Shown here: piece after piece, positions 34,847 to 46,414 of the stretch
Layout of the letters: each line of letters begins with the position of its first letter
Numbering within the stretch: position 1 is the stretch's first letter
Assembly: GCA_003427395.1 (NCBI GenBank)
Contig: BFEA01000005.1
Coordinates: forward strand, 236,593 to 292,233
DNA from: Chara braunii
Taxonomy: Eukaryota; Streptophyta; Charophyceae; Charales; Characeae
Direction of reading: 5' to 3'
DNA: 55,641 bases
Made by a program: the position numbers and the translations under genes
The notes under the pieces: model-generated
What the model saw: the letters and a program-made list of their open reading frames with translations, nothing else
Database searches by the model: none
What the model was told of the DNA's origin: nothing

Positions 34847-35020
34847 GTAGGCCCTATCCTGTCGTAGGGGCTCGCGAGGCGTATGGATGGCGCACTCGAC
34901 CGGAGCGGCTTGCGGAAGCTCCATGTGTATATCGAGACGCGGAATAAACCAACTCCTGCTTGACGCGGTCGGGAGGGTCCCGCCCCGTTTTCTGCGGTGC
35001 GGACCAATGCACTCGACAGG

Positions 35021-35038
35021 TGGCGCCGTTCCTGGGGA
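35021..35038 (+). promoter_or_regulatory. Primer-binding site, tRNA-Asp type
   Basis: TGGCGCCGTTCCTGGGGA matches the complement of the plant tRNA-Asp 3' end at 16 of 18 positions, including the first ten. It begins two bases after the LTR terminal CA. Confidence 0.85.
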
Positions 35039-37286
35039 TAACGGTTGTCTGTCGTTGTCCCTGGTGGAACGACATCCGGGTATGAGAATGTGAGAAATAG
35101 GCAAAACGAGAAGTCTCTTTGGAGTTTTTATGGTTAATCAACTGATGGTATTGGATAGAGAGTGATTAAGGGTTGACAGTGCGAGTTGGTTCTGTTTGAT
35201 ACAGTAAGGGTGGCACGAGAACAATAAACGCTTTAACTATGCGCTCACGTACTCTGACTAGTATGTGGTAGTTGGAGTTGGTATGTCGTCTGATCCTGAT
35301 AGCTGACGAGTTTGGACGATGGTTTGCATGCTTGATACAATTAAGATAGGATGAGGCGGTATCAACAGAGTTAAGTGTGATGGTTGTGGAAGTTGGTCCT
35401 ATAAGGTACCTATTATGGTCGAAATGTTATCTGAGTGATTATGAGAGCAACTTGGTACTTTTGTATTAGAGTGAGACCGAGGATGAGTAAGGGAGCCTAT
35501 CACGTTAGAAGTCATTGAGGGACTTCGAGGAGAGTTAGGATAAGGGCGCTGAAAGTCTTTATAAACATAGATATGAGATCCTTGAGTCTGGGTTTTAAGC
35601 AGGTTGTTCGAATTATATAGTTGTGGAGGTGTGAAGTCTGCCCCGCGTGAGATGTTGTGAATTAGGCATATAAGGCGATAGGCAAATGCGATGAACAACG
35701 AGTTATGACTTTAACAGAAAAGACTACGGGAAGTAGTAGATCTGTATAACACCTTTTCGGCAAAAGGGGATATTTGATCCTAGAGGCAGTTGGGATAACA
35801 GTAAAAGAACCAGTGCTTAGACTATTTTGCTCACCCTTGATAGGGCGATGAGTTGTAGTTGATGTTAGACCTTTGCTTGAACCTTTCCAGGCTTGGACCA
35901 TCCACTTGAATCTATGAGGCTGGAGCTAAGGACTTGAGGCTATTATCTTCTAAAGGCATTTTGTCTGAGTTATATATTGAACTCATTCATATATATCAGA
36001 GTTAATGTAAGTGAGTTTGTCAAGTGTCTAAATTATGTGAGGCTATGTGCTTGATGATTACAAGAAATATTTACATAGGCTATGTATCTGAAGTATATAT
36101 TTGGACTTATCAGTCTGCCAAAACTTATATGAGCGTCTCAAGTCCAATTATTAACTTATGGTTGTTTGTTAAGTTTATATGTTTGGATTGCCCTTCAAAG
36201 AGGGGTAAAGGCATTGCGCAGAATCCACGTGTGAGGCGGATTCAGAGGTGAATGGAGTGACCACTTCCCTGATATAAGTTTCTTCTCATAGAATGGTCAA
36301 TGTGTAAGGTCTACCGCAAGGAAGATTGCAATCCTACATTATTTTTTTCCCCTGAGAGATGACTTTGAAGAAGTTATAATTTTGTCTTGTAGGTAGTCGT
36401 GAGACCCACGCCGGAACTCTGTTCCTGGTCCATAGTGGGGTGTTGTTGTTGTATCCTCTGTGATAAGAGGACCACACTACTACTGAATATGAGGAAAGTA
36501 TTTGAGCCTTGTCTGACCATGGCCTACGAGGGAAACAACTACTATATGTTGCAGAGAGGTAGGGGGTGAATCCCAACTATTTTTGCGTCAAGTAGGTTCA
36601 CCGGTACAGGACGGGATGGTGTATCCCGAAGAACGTATGGTGGGGTTGTTTACTTTGTCGGCAAGGGTCTGCAAGGAGCGAGTGCTGGAATCGGAGGGAG
36701 AAGCAGTGAGGCTTGATCCTTGAGTGGAGCTCGGGGGTTTGAGATGCTATTCATTCTAAAAAGGATTACACTGCCCCTCGTCATAGTATACTTTTGTCAA
36801 AGCCGGGGAATAAAGGGTAGTACTCTCACAAGAATTATGATTGAGAGTGCTATTTGTTAGCGACCTTGTTTTGATTATAATGTGCCTATTATATGATATG
36901 AATGTTGGGATAAACCTATTATTATGAGGTATACGATTTGGATAACTGAGTGGTTCGAGTATAAGGCAGTTGATATTTGTAAGTATTGTTGATGTCAGTT
37001 ACTAAGGTAATATATTATTTCCATGAGTTAGAGTGATTATGGACATTTGATATTTGTAAATGTACTACTACCATGATATATTATCATTACTATTCCCTCT
37101 AAGCTGGGTGGTCGTAAACACTGAAAATGATAAAATTTTGTGAAAGGCGATTTGAAGTTAAGGCTTAAGTAGCAAGAAATTGTAGAATGCGATTGTTAGC
37201 ATAATAACGGAAGACATATGCGGGATGTTTTTATGTGATGGACATAACCTAAACTAGAGTGAAGGCAACTCAGGATACCTTATGCT

Positions 37287-37949
37287 ATGGAAGATCCCAA
37301 TATGACATTGCCTGTTAAAAGAGAAGATGACCTTAAAATTTCTTTGCGAAGGCGAGTCAAGGAAGGAGAATATATCTCTTCCTGGTGGGGCGCATCTATA
37401 GATAAGAGTATTTTCACATGGATCGAGTCCGGTTTTGATAATGGTAAGGACTGTGGGATCGTGAGGGTGACCTTGTATGCATCTTCCTCATTTTGGGTCA
37501 AGCATGGGATCGAGTTGACACTCGGGCATGGTAACCTACTTATAAGGCCTCTAAGGGAAGCCGAGGGAGCTGCAACGAAATGGGCAAGAGGAAAAATTTA
37601 TGAGGGAGAGGAGCAGGTAGAGACTCGTATAGAGGTCAAGTCTGCCAAAAAGTTTGCACTTCCTTCAACCCCATTACGAGTTATCCTGCCTGAGTTTCTG
37701 GTAGAAAAGTGTTTCGGGGGACAGACAAGTGTAGAAGCCGCAACAAAAGCCACTTTGAAAACACGGGAATGGGGATATGCGCGGTATATGTGCGAGATTA
37801 TATATGGTCCCTACCTGGACCAAAGGTCTATACCCCATAATCAAGGACTCATGAATATGATCAATATTGTTGATGCCTATGCAGACTCTTACGATCCAGA
37901 TGAAAGGGTTGTAGACTGGGACGAGATTCGGACGATAGCGGGTAGATAG
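37287..37949 (+). CDS. ORF1, unknown protein of the giant-LTR element (220 aa)
   Basis: I do not recognise the family. The 220-residue frame has the balanced composition of a real soluble protein: mixed charged and hydrophobic segments, no membrane segment, no signal peptide and no Cys cluster. Notable stretches are ISSWWGASIDKSIFTWIESG near residues 30-49, a basic middle with many Lys/Arg/Glu, and an acidic C-terminus (DSYDPDERVVDWDEI). The start is the first ATG after an in-frame stop 30 bases upstream. It lies in the internal region of the complete element, 340 bases before ORF2 and in the same strand, so the two may be parts of one polyprotein or of alternatively spliced messages. By position it could be part of Gag or an extra protein. 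Element 0 has no counterpart. Confidence 0.6.
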   Translation: MEDPNMTLPVKREDDLKISLRRRVKEGEYISSWWGASIDKSIFTWIESGFDNGKDCGIVRVTLYASSSFWVKHGIELTLGHGNLLIRPLREAEGAATKWARGKIYEGEEQVETRIEVKSAKKFALPSTPLRVILPEFLVEKCFGGQTSVEAATKATLKTREWGYARYMCEIIYGPYLDQRSIPHNQGLMNMINIVDAYADSYDPDERVVDWDEIRTIAGR

Positions 37950-38288
37950 GAAGTACCCTCACACTCTGCCAACTGCATCTCTTGCAGACTTGTCCACGAT
38001 CACCTCGTTATGCAATACGATTGCGAGGGTCAGTAACATTTGTAGCCGCGATTACAACCGGCTTATGTCTGGCTTGAAAATCCTGCCTATATAGGTTGTA
38101 TATTGTTCATAGTACCGTTAAAGTTAAAGCAAGGCTGACTAAAGTTTAGACCTTGTGGTGTGAGCGGGAAAGTAGTTAGTGTGAATTGAGTATTAGCAGT
38201 TTTTACTAGCCTCATTTGTTTTAAGTCTTTTTGCACCACGGTCTGATGATCGATTGCTTGTCATGCGTGTCAGACCAGTATAAACATC

Positions 38289-39410
38289 ATGGTTGAAGGA
38301 AGTGGCTTCGCTAAAATCTTGCACTGGAGGAGCTCGTGCCTCAACAAAGTGTCGCTGTGCGAGTCGGTACACGACTCGATGCCCCATGACCTTCGTGCCT
38401 TGCTGTTTCAGGGAAGGAGTTTGTCTGCCTTCCTATGCAACTATCACAACTTCAGTCTCATGAAGATGATGAATGAAAAATCGATGTGGAGCATGTTGCC
38501 ATTGTTCGTTTGTGAAGAGTTGAGTGAGGAAGTGTATACTCTTATGTTAAAGTCGCAGACCTGGGGCGAGTTGGAGATTTCCTTGAGGTTAAGGTTTCCA
38601 GAAGGTGGAATAGAGAGTCCACATCGCGGGAAACACGTGCAGCCAGCTGAAGTTGCGTCAACACCAGGAGAGTTGAGTGGTATACAGAGGCAAGTTGGAA
38701 TACTGAAAGAAAGGTTGACGCGACTGGAAGAGGCCAGGAAGGGCAAACGGAAGGTTTTAGAGGATGCCTCAAGTGAGCCGGCTGGTCAGGATGAAAGAGG
38801 AGCAGAGAGTGGTGACAGAGGGCCACCCCTCCTCAGGGGAACCACGAGAAAGCGGACTAGTGCTCAAGGGAGACACGAGGGTAAAAAGGTGATTGAAGTA
38901 AAGGAGGAGCGTGATCATCCCAAGTCGACGAAGGCTCGGCAGAAGGTGAGGAACCTAGCGCTGGGAGGTCAAGGAACCGGAAAGGGGCAATGTTCGCGGC
39001 AAGTAGTGGCCACCCCGCAAGAATTGGGAGATAAAGCAACGTGGAAGAGACCTCTGTCAACCGAGGAGGCATTATATGGGCAGTGGATGCCATGCCATCA
39101 AATGAGTCTGTGGCCGATGTATAGTCCATATGTGTCATGGGCACAAGACAATTATTTGGATCCACAGGTAAGCATGATGCCGCCTAGGCCACCAACAGCC
39201 CAAACTCGACCAACTCAGTTTATGAGACCGTTGCAGCCGCCGACACAACAAGTGTCCCAAGGCAGCGTGGCTGATGGAGGAAGCCAAAGGCAGGAGGCTG
39301 GAAGGGGCCGCGGAAATGGCGGACGCGATAATAGAGGACGCGGTTACAGCAAGGGAGACACTGAAGGACGTGAGGGGCGCCAGCGAAACCATAATTGGAA
39401 CGCAACGTGA
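38289..39410 (+). CDS. ORF2, Gag-like protein with coiled coil and RGG tail (373 aa)
   Basis: The frame opens after a stop at about 38247 and runs 373 codons. Residues 1-105 look like the end of a retrotransposon Gag (capsid) domain: the string SQTWGELEISLRLRFPE at 89-105 fits the W..L...L..RF signature of Ty3-type Gag. Residues 131-152 (QRQVGILKERLTRLEEA) should form a coiled coil. The middle is a charged, Pro/Ser-rich linker. The C-terminus from about 335 is an Arg/Gly-rich tail (GRGRGNGGRDNRGRG), a nucleic-acid-binding feature that replaces the usual CCHC zinc knuckle, which is absent. No protease or RT follows. It would package the element RNA in cytoplasmic particles. A possible 3' splice site (CAG at about 38273) precedes the ATG. 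The Gag call rests on one motif plus position and tail. Confidence 0.6.
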   Translation: MVEGSGFAKILHWRSSCLNKVSLCESVHDSMPHDLRALLFQGRSLSAFLCNYHNFSLMKMMNEKSMWSMLPLFVCEELSEEVYTLMLKSQTWGELEISLRLRFPEGGIESPHRGKHVQPAEVASTPGELSGIQRQVGILKERLTRLEEARKGKRKVLEDASSEPAGQDERGAESGDRGPPLLRGTTRKRTSAQGRHEGKKVIEVKEERDHPKSTKARQKVRNLALGGQGTGKGQCSRQVVATPQELGDKATWKRPLSTEEALYGQWMPCHQMSLWPMYSPYVSWAQDNYLDPQVSMMPPRPPTAQTRPTQFMRPLQPPTQQVSQGSVADGGSQRQEAGRGRGNGGRDNRGRGYSKGDTEGREGRQRNHNWNAT

Positions 39411-42068
39411 AAGGGGGCATGATGGTGGCAATTGCTATAGGGTAGAAAGATAGGGTTAGAGAGAATATAGTAGTGTGAGGAGGCGATTAACCCCCACCCT
39501 CTAGGCTATGAGGTTTTCAGCAAGAGGTCGGCCCTAGATCACTTGGGCTGTGTATGTACGTGGACATGAGATTTAAGATAGCGGGCTAACTGATCGTGTG
39601 AACCTAATTCCATGTCTTAGTCGGCGGGGTCCTGATTGTATAATGTATGAAGCTACGAGATATATGTGCATGCTTTTAGCGCACCATGTGTATATGTTGA
39701 ATCATAAGAGACTTTAGTTTAGATTAGATGAACATTTTTTAGGCTTTTGTGGCTGCTCAAGGATAGAATGGCTAGAACACGATCAAAGTATGAGAATGAG
39801 TCTTGTACGTGTATGGGTTGTTGAGGGCAAAAAATGGATGAGGGTATGGCTTAGAACATATACTTGAGTGCAGTGAGTGATCATATGAGGATGCGATATT
39901 ACTAAGAGCATTTGACTTTGATTGTGATGCTTGATTCTTTTAGACAAATACTTTGGGGGTATCACCTTGAGAGTCGAAGTAAGGTGATTGTGTTTTGGAA
40001 GCTAAGTTTCCTGTTAGCCATACTGCCTTGAGTTATAAGGGTGTACGCACCCATGCGTTTGTACATAGGATATGCATGAAATTTTGGTGAGTTTGAATCT
40101 GGGTTTTGAGAATCTATAGCCTATGAGAGATAAATATGTACAGCGTTCTTACTTGAGGTCATTATAAACTTTTTTTACTGACCAAGGCTTAGCGGACCTT
40201 GTGTCACTTTTGAATATTTTGGATATGTCTTGGATTACTTAGAGTCCTCTGACTTAAGGAGTGTGATTACGCCCTGACCAAGACAGTTTTTGTTTTAACT
40301 CTGGTCAGGGCGACCACAATTTTTGTGTGATAGCGGTGCCAGTTTGAGTTGAGATTGTTCAACTCTAACTATATATATGTAATTCAAGACCATATTTGGT
40401 TTGTTTTTTGAGTTGCGATATTACACCCCTAAGTGTATATTGAGTTGAGATTTTATCTAAGACTATTCCCCTGTATATGACGATCACAATCATGTGTGGT
40501 TTAATCATGATGTATGATGGCTATGTGTGAGAGATGTATGAGAAACATCTCATATGCCGTGTATTTTGTGAATGTGAATGAATATGAACTGTCTACTCTT
40601 CGGTATACTCGTGCGATCTACCTTTGAGCGAATGATAGGGCCAGGTATAAGGAGAGAGAGTGCAGTCTGTCTCTGTAAAAAATGTGAAAATCCCAAGGGA
40701 TTTATGAGTCTTTGAAACTCGAATGCTTACCATGCCAAATGTTTATGGATGAGTTGTGGTGAGGATCCATAAGTTGGTCTCTCAGTTCGAGTTGTTTTAT
40801 GGTTAAAACATCCTCGAGAGAGGAAGATAGTCGTCTGTTTGTTGGGAGGTTTATCTAAGGAAGGTGTTTCAAGAGAAAGGTCGTGTGAGAGTTCATCCTG
40901 GAAACATAAGGGATGACTTGGAGACCTATTGAGTGAGACCTCCTTTATATGAAAGGTGGTTAATAGATTTAATGGCATGGAAAACCGGTTTTGAATGATG
41001 AAGACTGATGAGGAGGACCAAGTTTTTATTTGGCTATTGGTGAAATTTTGAAGGTCGTAAAAGTGATTTATTTGGGAGATGTCACTGAGAGGTAATTTTC
41101 TTACTCTGATCAAGTAGGGAGGTCACGACCTTGTGAATCTGGCGGTGATTTTGTTTTGTGAAAATGGAGAGGTTGCCGTGATTCTCTGTGTTGTCCCGCA
41201 GAGGACTGGTAAATACCTTTTATGTGTGAAAGACCTTTGCATAGTCCCGCAGTAGGCCTGTATTGTTGCGACAACCGTCCAACCACTTGTGCTAATCTTA
41301 GGGTATTTATGAGAATACCAAGTTAACGATAAAGTTTAGCATCACTAGGGCGCAACCCCTAGTGTTGGCTGCTGATCGGCGTAACCTGAACAACGGGTCT
41401 ACGTTTTGCCAAGGGGGTAAAGACTTAAAGGGGTGTGGCCACCTAGGAAGGTTTTACTCCTGCGGAACGGTGTGGGATAGAAGTCGACTCGAGTCTTTTT
41501 GAGTTTCTGATTGAATGCTTATCAGGAGAAAGCCTATCGTGGCGCAACTTGCGATGGCACTACCACTAAAATAACAACACGGTGGGCCGTAGATCTGGCA
41601 CGATCACCCAGACTATGGTGAACCAGGATGGAGACCCGACCTTCATGTACTAGACTGCAGAAAGAGTCTATGATGAAATTTGTATGTATATATATGTTTG
41701 ATAGCGAAATTTGTTGGACGGAGGCAAAAATATCTCCAAAGGTCTCGGTTAGGGCCCGCGTTTCTGGTTATGGCCCTGCTTGCAGGATAGAGAGTAGGGA
41801 CACCTAACAAGGAACCGGCGTTTGTCTATGACAAAGGGGAGAGGACAGTTGAGGAATCCATCTAGGACTTATGTTGTAGTATAGTGATGAGTATCCCACT
41901 GTTCTAGTGTCAAAATGATGGAGACCCAGGTTGGAATCCTGACAGCATAAAGTTGTGTTTGGAAAAATTGATGGAGGCCTCGAACCCGAGTTTGTCGGCT
42001 GATCGGATTGGTTTCTTTCTCATCAACATTTTTGGAGTTGGATGAATTTATAGCTTTCTGAATTTGCG

Positions 42069-42090
42069 AAGCAACGGGGACGTCGCTTAA
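42069..42090 (+). promoter_or_regulatory. Conserved pre-LTR block in place of a polypurine tract
   Basis: AAGCAACGGGGACGTCGCTT lies 15 bases before the 3' LTR and matches the block at 12741-12761 of element 0 at the same distance. No classical polypurine tract is adjacent to the LTR. Confidence 0.45.
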
Positions 42091-42115
42091 TATGATCCGG
42101 TAAGCTGTCGGTGCG

Positions 42116-42135
42116 AATACCCTTACATGGGTATC
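42116..42135 (+). promoter_or_regulatory. LTR +10 palindrome (LTR 3)
   Basis: AATACCCTTACATGGGTATC, at +10 of the LTR, with one arm change and one end change. Confidence 0.7.
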
Positions 42136-45100
42136 CGCCCTAGTTTTCGCAAGCAACAAAAAGTAAGTTTAAATTAAAAATTAAGTACACCGTGTGAGGC
42201 GTGCCTGAGGCTATGGTTTACGTTGACTAGGTGGCAGACTAGAGCAGAGGGTGTGTGGGCGCGCAGGCTTGAGGCGTGCGTGGTTTTATTTGTTGATGAT
42301 TGAAGAACCGGCATGATCGCCAACCAAATTTTTTATTTTTTTTTTATTAAACTTGGATTAAAGAGATTTTTGTCTTTTGATTGATGTGTTTACCGATGAC
42401 TCGTGCGTACGTGCGGAGGACGACATCGACAACAATGTGACGTTGAAGGCATTTTGGTAAATCTACACGTCGTGCAATATCTATTTTCGTAGGGATCAGT
42501 CGATGCTAGACTCAGCCTTGGGCCCAGTAGTGTCGGTTACAGCATCGAACTTTCATCAGAGAGATTTAAGGATCGAGATCGAGCGACGACAGAGCGGGAA
42601 TATCAGAGTAGAGAGAAGGGATCGAGGGGTTGAGGGCCCGGCGGGTCTATCCCCCTTGATATTGTCGTCGACAACGTCGGGACGGTATTAGCGGTTCCTT
42701 TTTCTTATCTGCCGCCTGACGCTTAATTTTTCCTGAATAATTTATCTTTCGGTTTTTGAGATAGGCGCGGAATCAGTTTTAGGGGCCATCGCGGCAGTCG
42801 ACGACCTTGCCCACACCTCTCTTTTTGGTTGACTTACTAATTCCTATATATTCTGGGTGCCATAAAATCCCTTTGTCTTATTTGACTTGAAACGAGGACC
42901 GACGAGTTCAATGTGCATGCGAGCTGGTGGGCGATTAACCCACAAGGTGGGAGAAACCCGGCCGGTGCGGGCTCTATCAGGGAGTACCGCCCACCAGCCC
43001 CGGATTGCTGCAGGAGGTTTAGGGTGTGAACATGCCCGCTGAGAGGTCACCATGGGTGAGTCCGCAGCGGTATTGGCTGCGCGGGAGGTGTACGTGGGAC
43101 CCTCCACCACGACGGTCCACAAGGTTCTCATTGAATATCTATTGCTGCCACCAAGATCCGTGTCGGGGGCCCGCCCCCGACACTGTGACCTCTGTCTGTG
43201 TCTAGGCCATGCGGCTTGAGGAGGAAGTGGGCTCTGCCTAAGAGGGATGAGCCAGGAGAAACCCGACAGAGGGCTGACAGCGAGGGGCGGCATGCGAATC
43301 GCTCGTCGGGCCTGGGCTATAGAGGCGGGGGACGAACCGTATAGTAGCCGGTCACAGTACAGAACCTCTTGCATAGCGTTTAGGGCGGACTGCGCTAGGC
43401 ACTGGGGGACTATTGTGGGCGGAAAGCTGCGTTAGTAACTCAGGCAGAGCGGGACAGAATGAGGGCCGGACGCAACAACGAAGGCAAAGAAAGGGAGGAA
43501 TGCACCCAGATGCGAATTCACGCCGGGTGCATTCAACACAAGGAGAAACAGAGATGGCCAGATGGTGAGTCGGGGCGCCGCAGGAGAGAGTGGACTCGCA
43601 CGGTACTTCATAGTTTTAAGCGAGAAGAGTATAGTTTTGGAGGTTTTGAGGGAGGGCGATTTCAGGTACAAAGTTAGTTTTTAGTTAGATTAGTAGATAT
43701 GGAGGTAGGAAGAAAAATGGTCGCCCGGAGCTATGGCGGAGGGAGAAGACTATGAGAGCGATAAGTTTGAATCTAGCTCAATCCTCGATGGATTCGAGCG
43801 GGATAAGAAGCGAAGTGGGGGCTTTAAGGTCGGGCGAGCTTAGTGGTAATGTTAGTTTTGATGCTAGGTTAGTAGAATTAGAGTTAGTAAAGTAAAGTTT
43901 TGTGCGAAGAGATGGCGGAAGCAAAGAAGATAGAAAAGGTTGAAGAGTGTGTAGCCCGCTTGTTTCTGAACGAAAGCGGGCGGGGAAAGATCCAGATCGA
44001 GTTTTTTTTACCAGGGCGACCTCGATTCCGCCGTTAGTTTGAGTAGGAAGTTAGTAGAATCGAAGTTAATAAAGAAAAACGGTGCACGGAGGAGACGAAG
44101 AGGGGGAACGGAAAAAGAGAGAGAGAAGGTAGTTCGTTTGTCCCTTTATGAAATCAAGTGAATGTAGGCTCTAGGTAGGAGTTTTTTGCCATCACGAGCT
44201 CGATGGCGGGGTTAGTTTTTACGATGGTGTAGCAGTTAGTTCGACATGAGCACTGGGAGCTACACGGCCTACTATGGCGGAATATCGAAAGAGAGTGATG
44301 AGAAAGAAAGTGTCGGTCTGTGGAAGAATCGGAACGGGAGATAAGGAGGAAGTGATGGAGAAGGAGGTTAGAAAGGGAGGGGAGAGATGCTAGCTAGAGG
44401 TTTTCGGGGTAGGTGACCCCAGATCTGTGGTTAGATTAGGCGGAGAATTAATAGAAGGGAAGTTACTATAAAAAAGGGGGGCACTGGAGTGTCGGGAGAG
44501 CGAGATAAGATGGAGGCGATTACTCATATCTCGCTCGTTTTCTGAGTAGAAGCGGGCGAACAAAGACCCTAGTTTGGGATTTGCAGGCGTGGCGAATCTG
44601 ATGGTAGCATCAAATTTTGTGTTTAAGTAGTGGGCAAGCCTACATTAGTACTGGGGGCTGCGTGCTCGTTAACCCCGCTCGGTTGGTCGGGCCGCCTGTG
44701 GCTCCACTGCTGTTCATCGATTGACGAGATCGAAGAACCGTCGTTACTTTACTCATCCTCGTACCTGCTTCCGGGATTGACATCGGGACCCTGCTGCTCG
44801 TTAAACTGGTGTACCTAGTTTCGATCCAGCGGAAGGGGGGCATCCGACTTTGTTTAAGTTTATCCCAGGAAGTAGCTTGAGGATAGACGCGGGATTAGAG
44901 GCCTACCTATTGGCCGATGCATTGTCCGTCTTGACGATGGGGGTGACCTCCTGCTAGCTCCCTGTGTGCATGGCTGAAAAGCAGCAAGTATTTCTATGAT
45001 CTAGCGGATGATTCATTATGATCATGCTATTCTGGCAACGGAGGTGGTGTGGGGCCAGGCGCAGGGGAGAGAGTGAACCGGCGTACTGTTTGCAGCCTAC

Positions 45101-46414
45101 TGAGTACGCAGATACGGCGGGCTAAGTTGGATCGTGTGGTATACTCACTACATGCCATTGGGACTAGTCTCGGAGGGGGAGGAAAGGAGTATATGCCCAC
45201 CTGCTGTTGCAGCATTCGGCTGCGGCTGTTATCCGAATTGGTCCTTCCTGTCCGTAGGCATTGCAGTGCTGCTCATAGCTACCAAGGTTTGTTGAGTTCA
45301 AATTTGTGTGGGGTCTTTGTGTATACGGTGAAGTGGTGTCAGTGGTGCATGATTGTTTATAATCGGTGGAGTGGCGTGACCAGTTTAAACTTTGCTAACA
45401 GGATAGAGTCCAACTTGTTGTACGACTACTGCAGTTGTTGAGGATCTGGTATGGCTGCTGCCATAGGGTCTCCTCCATGAGTGTTGTGGTTCATCTCAGA
45501 TTAAAGCGTGAACAAACTATAGACTAGGATAACCTGCGTTATGCAACAGTGAAACCGCTTGACATTGATTGTTGTTACTGCAGTACTTTTGTCAGTACTA
45601 CGGCATCGCGGCATGCCAGTTGTGGGGGAGGAAGGAAGCAGGTCAGACTGTTGACCAGTGCGCTACTTATCCTACTGATCAAAGTAGTAGGAACCTAACC
45701 GAAAGCTGAGAAGTAGTAGAGGCTCAATAAGGGCTGCACAACCGGTATCTGTATACAGTCTGTCTGTTGCATGGCCAGCAAGACCGCATTGCCATTCTAT
45801 CGTTGCGAGAGAAAAGGGGCTACTATTGCGAGCTGAAGGATCATCAGGGGACCGACAGTGGGAGGGTTAACTTCGGTTTGACCAGACTACTGCATATTCC
45901 GACTACCATTGCGGGGCCCTCAGGTGATAGAAGGTAACGAGGCTGTCTCATGGGAGTTGCGTCAGTCCCTCTCTCGTATCTCGAGCGTCTGAAACCCCTC
46001 CTGCTATCCTTCTAACTCTAAGTCTAATCTTGTTTTGAGAGGAAGGCGGCAGGCGGGATTGCAACCCGTAGGACCGCAGCAAGGCTCTGTGGGAAGTCAA
46101 CCCACCGATTGCGGGATTTCTGTCGGAATTGTGGAAGAGTTCTGGAGGTAGGGAATTGGAAGGTAAGCATTGCTTTCCCTTTATAAACCCTGTTATAACC
46201 CCTATTTGTATTCCTTGCTATGTTTTGACTGAGTATATTGAGTGCGCCTTTACTTTGACTTTTCAGTTTGACTTTTAGAACACAAACCAGACTAAGTAAA
46301 GGAATGTATGTACAATGTCAGTTTCAGTTTTATTTTTTGATTGAAAGCATATTGTGGGATTGCATCTGGGGGAGAGGTGGGAGGAAGTCAGTATTGCATG
46401 TTTGACTGAGTGAA

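Larger units (their letters stand above)
27056..35018 (+). mobile_element. Complete giant-LTR element: 5' LTR (LTR 2, 7.96 kb)
   Basis: It begins TATCGGTGCG (TG changed to TA relative to the partner at 42106) and ends CACTCGACA. GG and a tRNA-Asp-type primer-binding site follow directly, which fixes the 3' edge and the plus-strand sense. The left flank GCGT (27052-27055) matches ACGT after the 3' LTR (49003-49006) with one transition, a 4-bp target duplication. LTR 1 continues on either side of these points, so the element sits inside LTR 1. LTR 2 aligns with 42106-49002 almost throughout; a sample of about 180 bp near 28750 shows roughly a dozen differences. At nearly 8 kb it is far longer than the few hundred bp to about 5 kb usual for plant LTRs. 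I see no convincing protein gene in it. Confidence 0.82.
35019..42105 (+). mobile_element. Complete element: internal region (7.1 kb)
   Basis: It is bounded by the primer-binding site and the 3' LTR start. A leader of about 2.3 kb without genes is followed by two ORFs (37287-37949 and 38289-39410) and then 2.7 kb without any frame I can assign. I searched the frames by eye for RT (YxDD), RNase H, integrase and aspartic protease motifs and found none. The element therefore looks non-autonomous, with Gag-like protein supplied in cis and enzymes in trans. Parts of the leader and of the 3' region align with element 0. Confidence 0.72.

Noticed and set aside
38444-39431. Minus-strand frames opposite ORF2
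   Set aside because: They are shadows of ORF2, which has a Gag motif, a coiled coil and an RGG tail in the sense of the element.
40727-41113. 128-residue minus-strand open frame in the complete element, checked as a possible extra gene or antisense regulator
   Set aside because: No domain, no supporting neighbour, opposite to the element's sense strand; a chance frame in AT-rich DNA is sufficient. The plus strand there also shows no pol motif.
42844-43374. 176-residue minus-strand open frame in LTR 3
   Set aside because: It is antisense to the element, has a Pro/Arg/Ser-rich shadow composition, and is broken at the matching place in LTR 2 (27979-28301).
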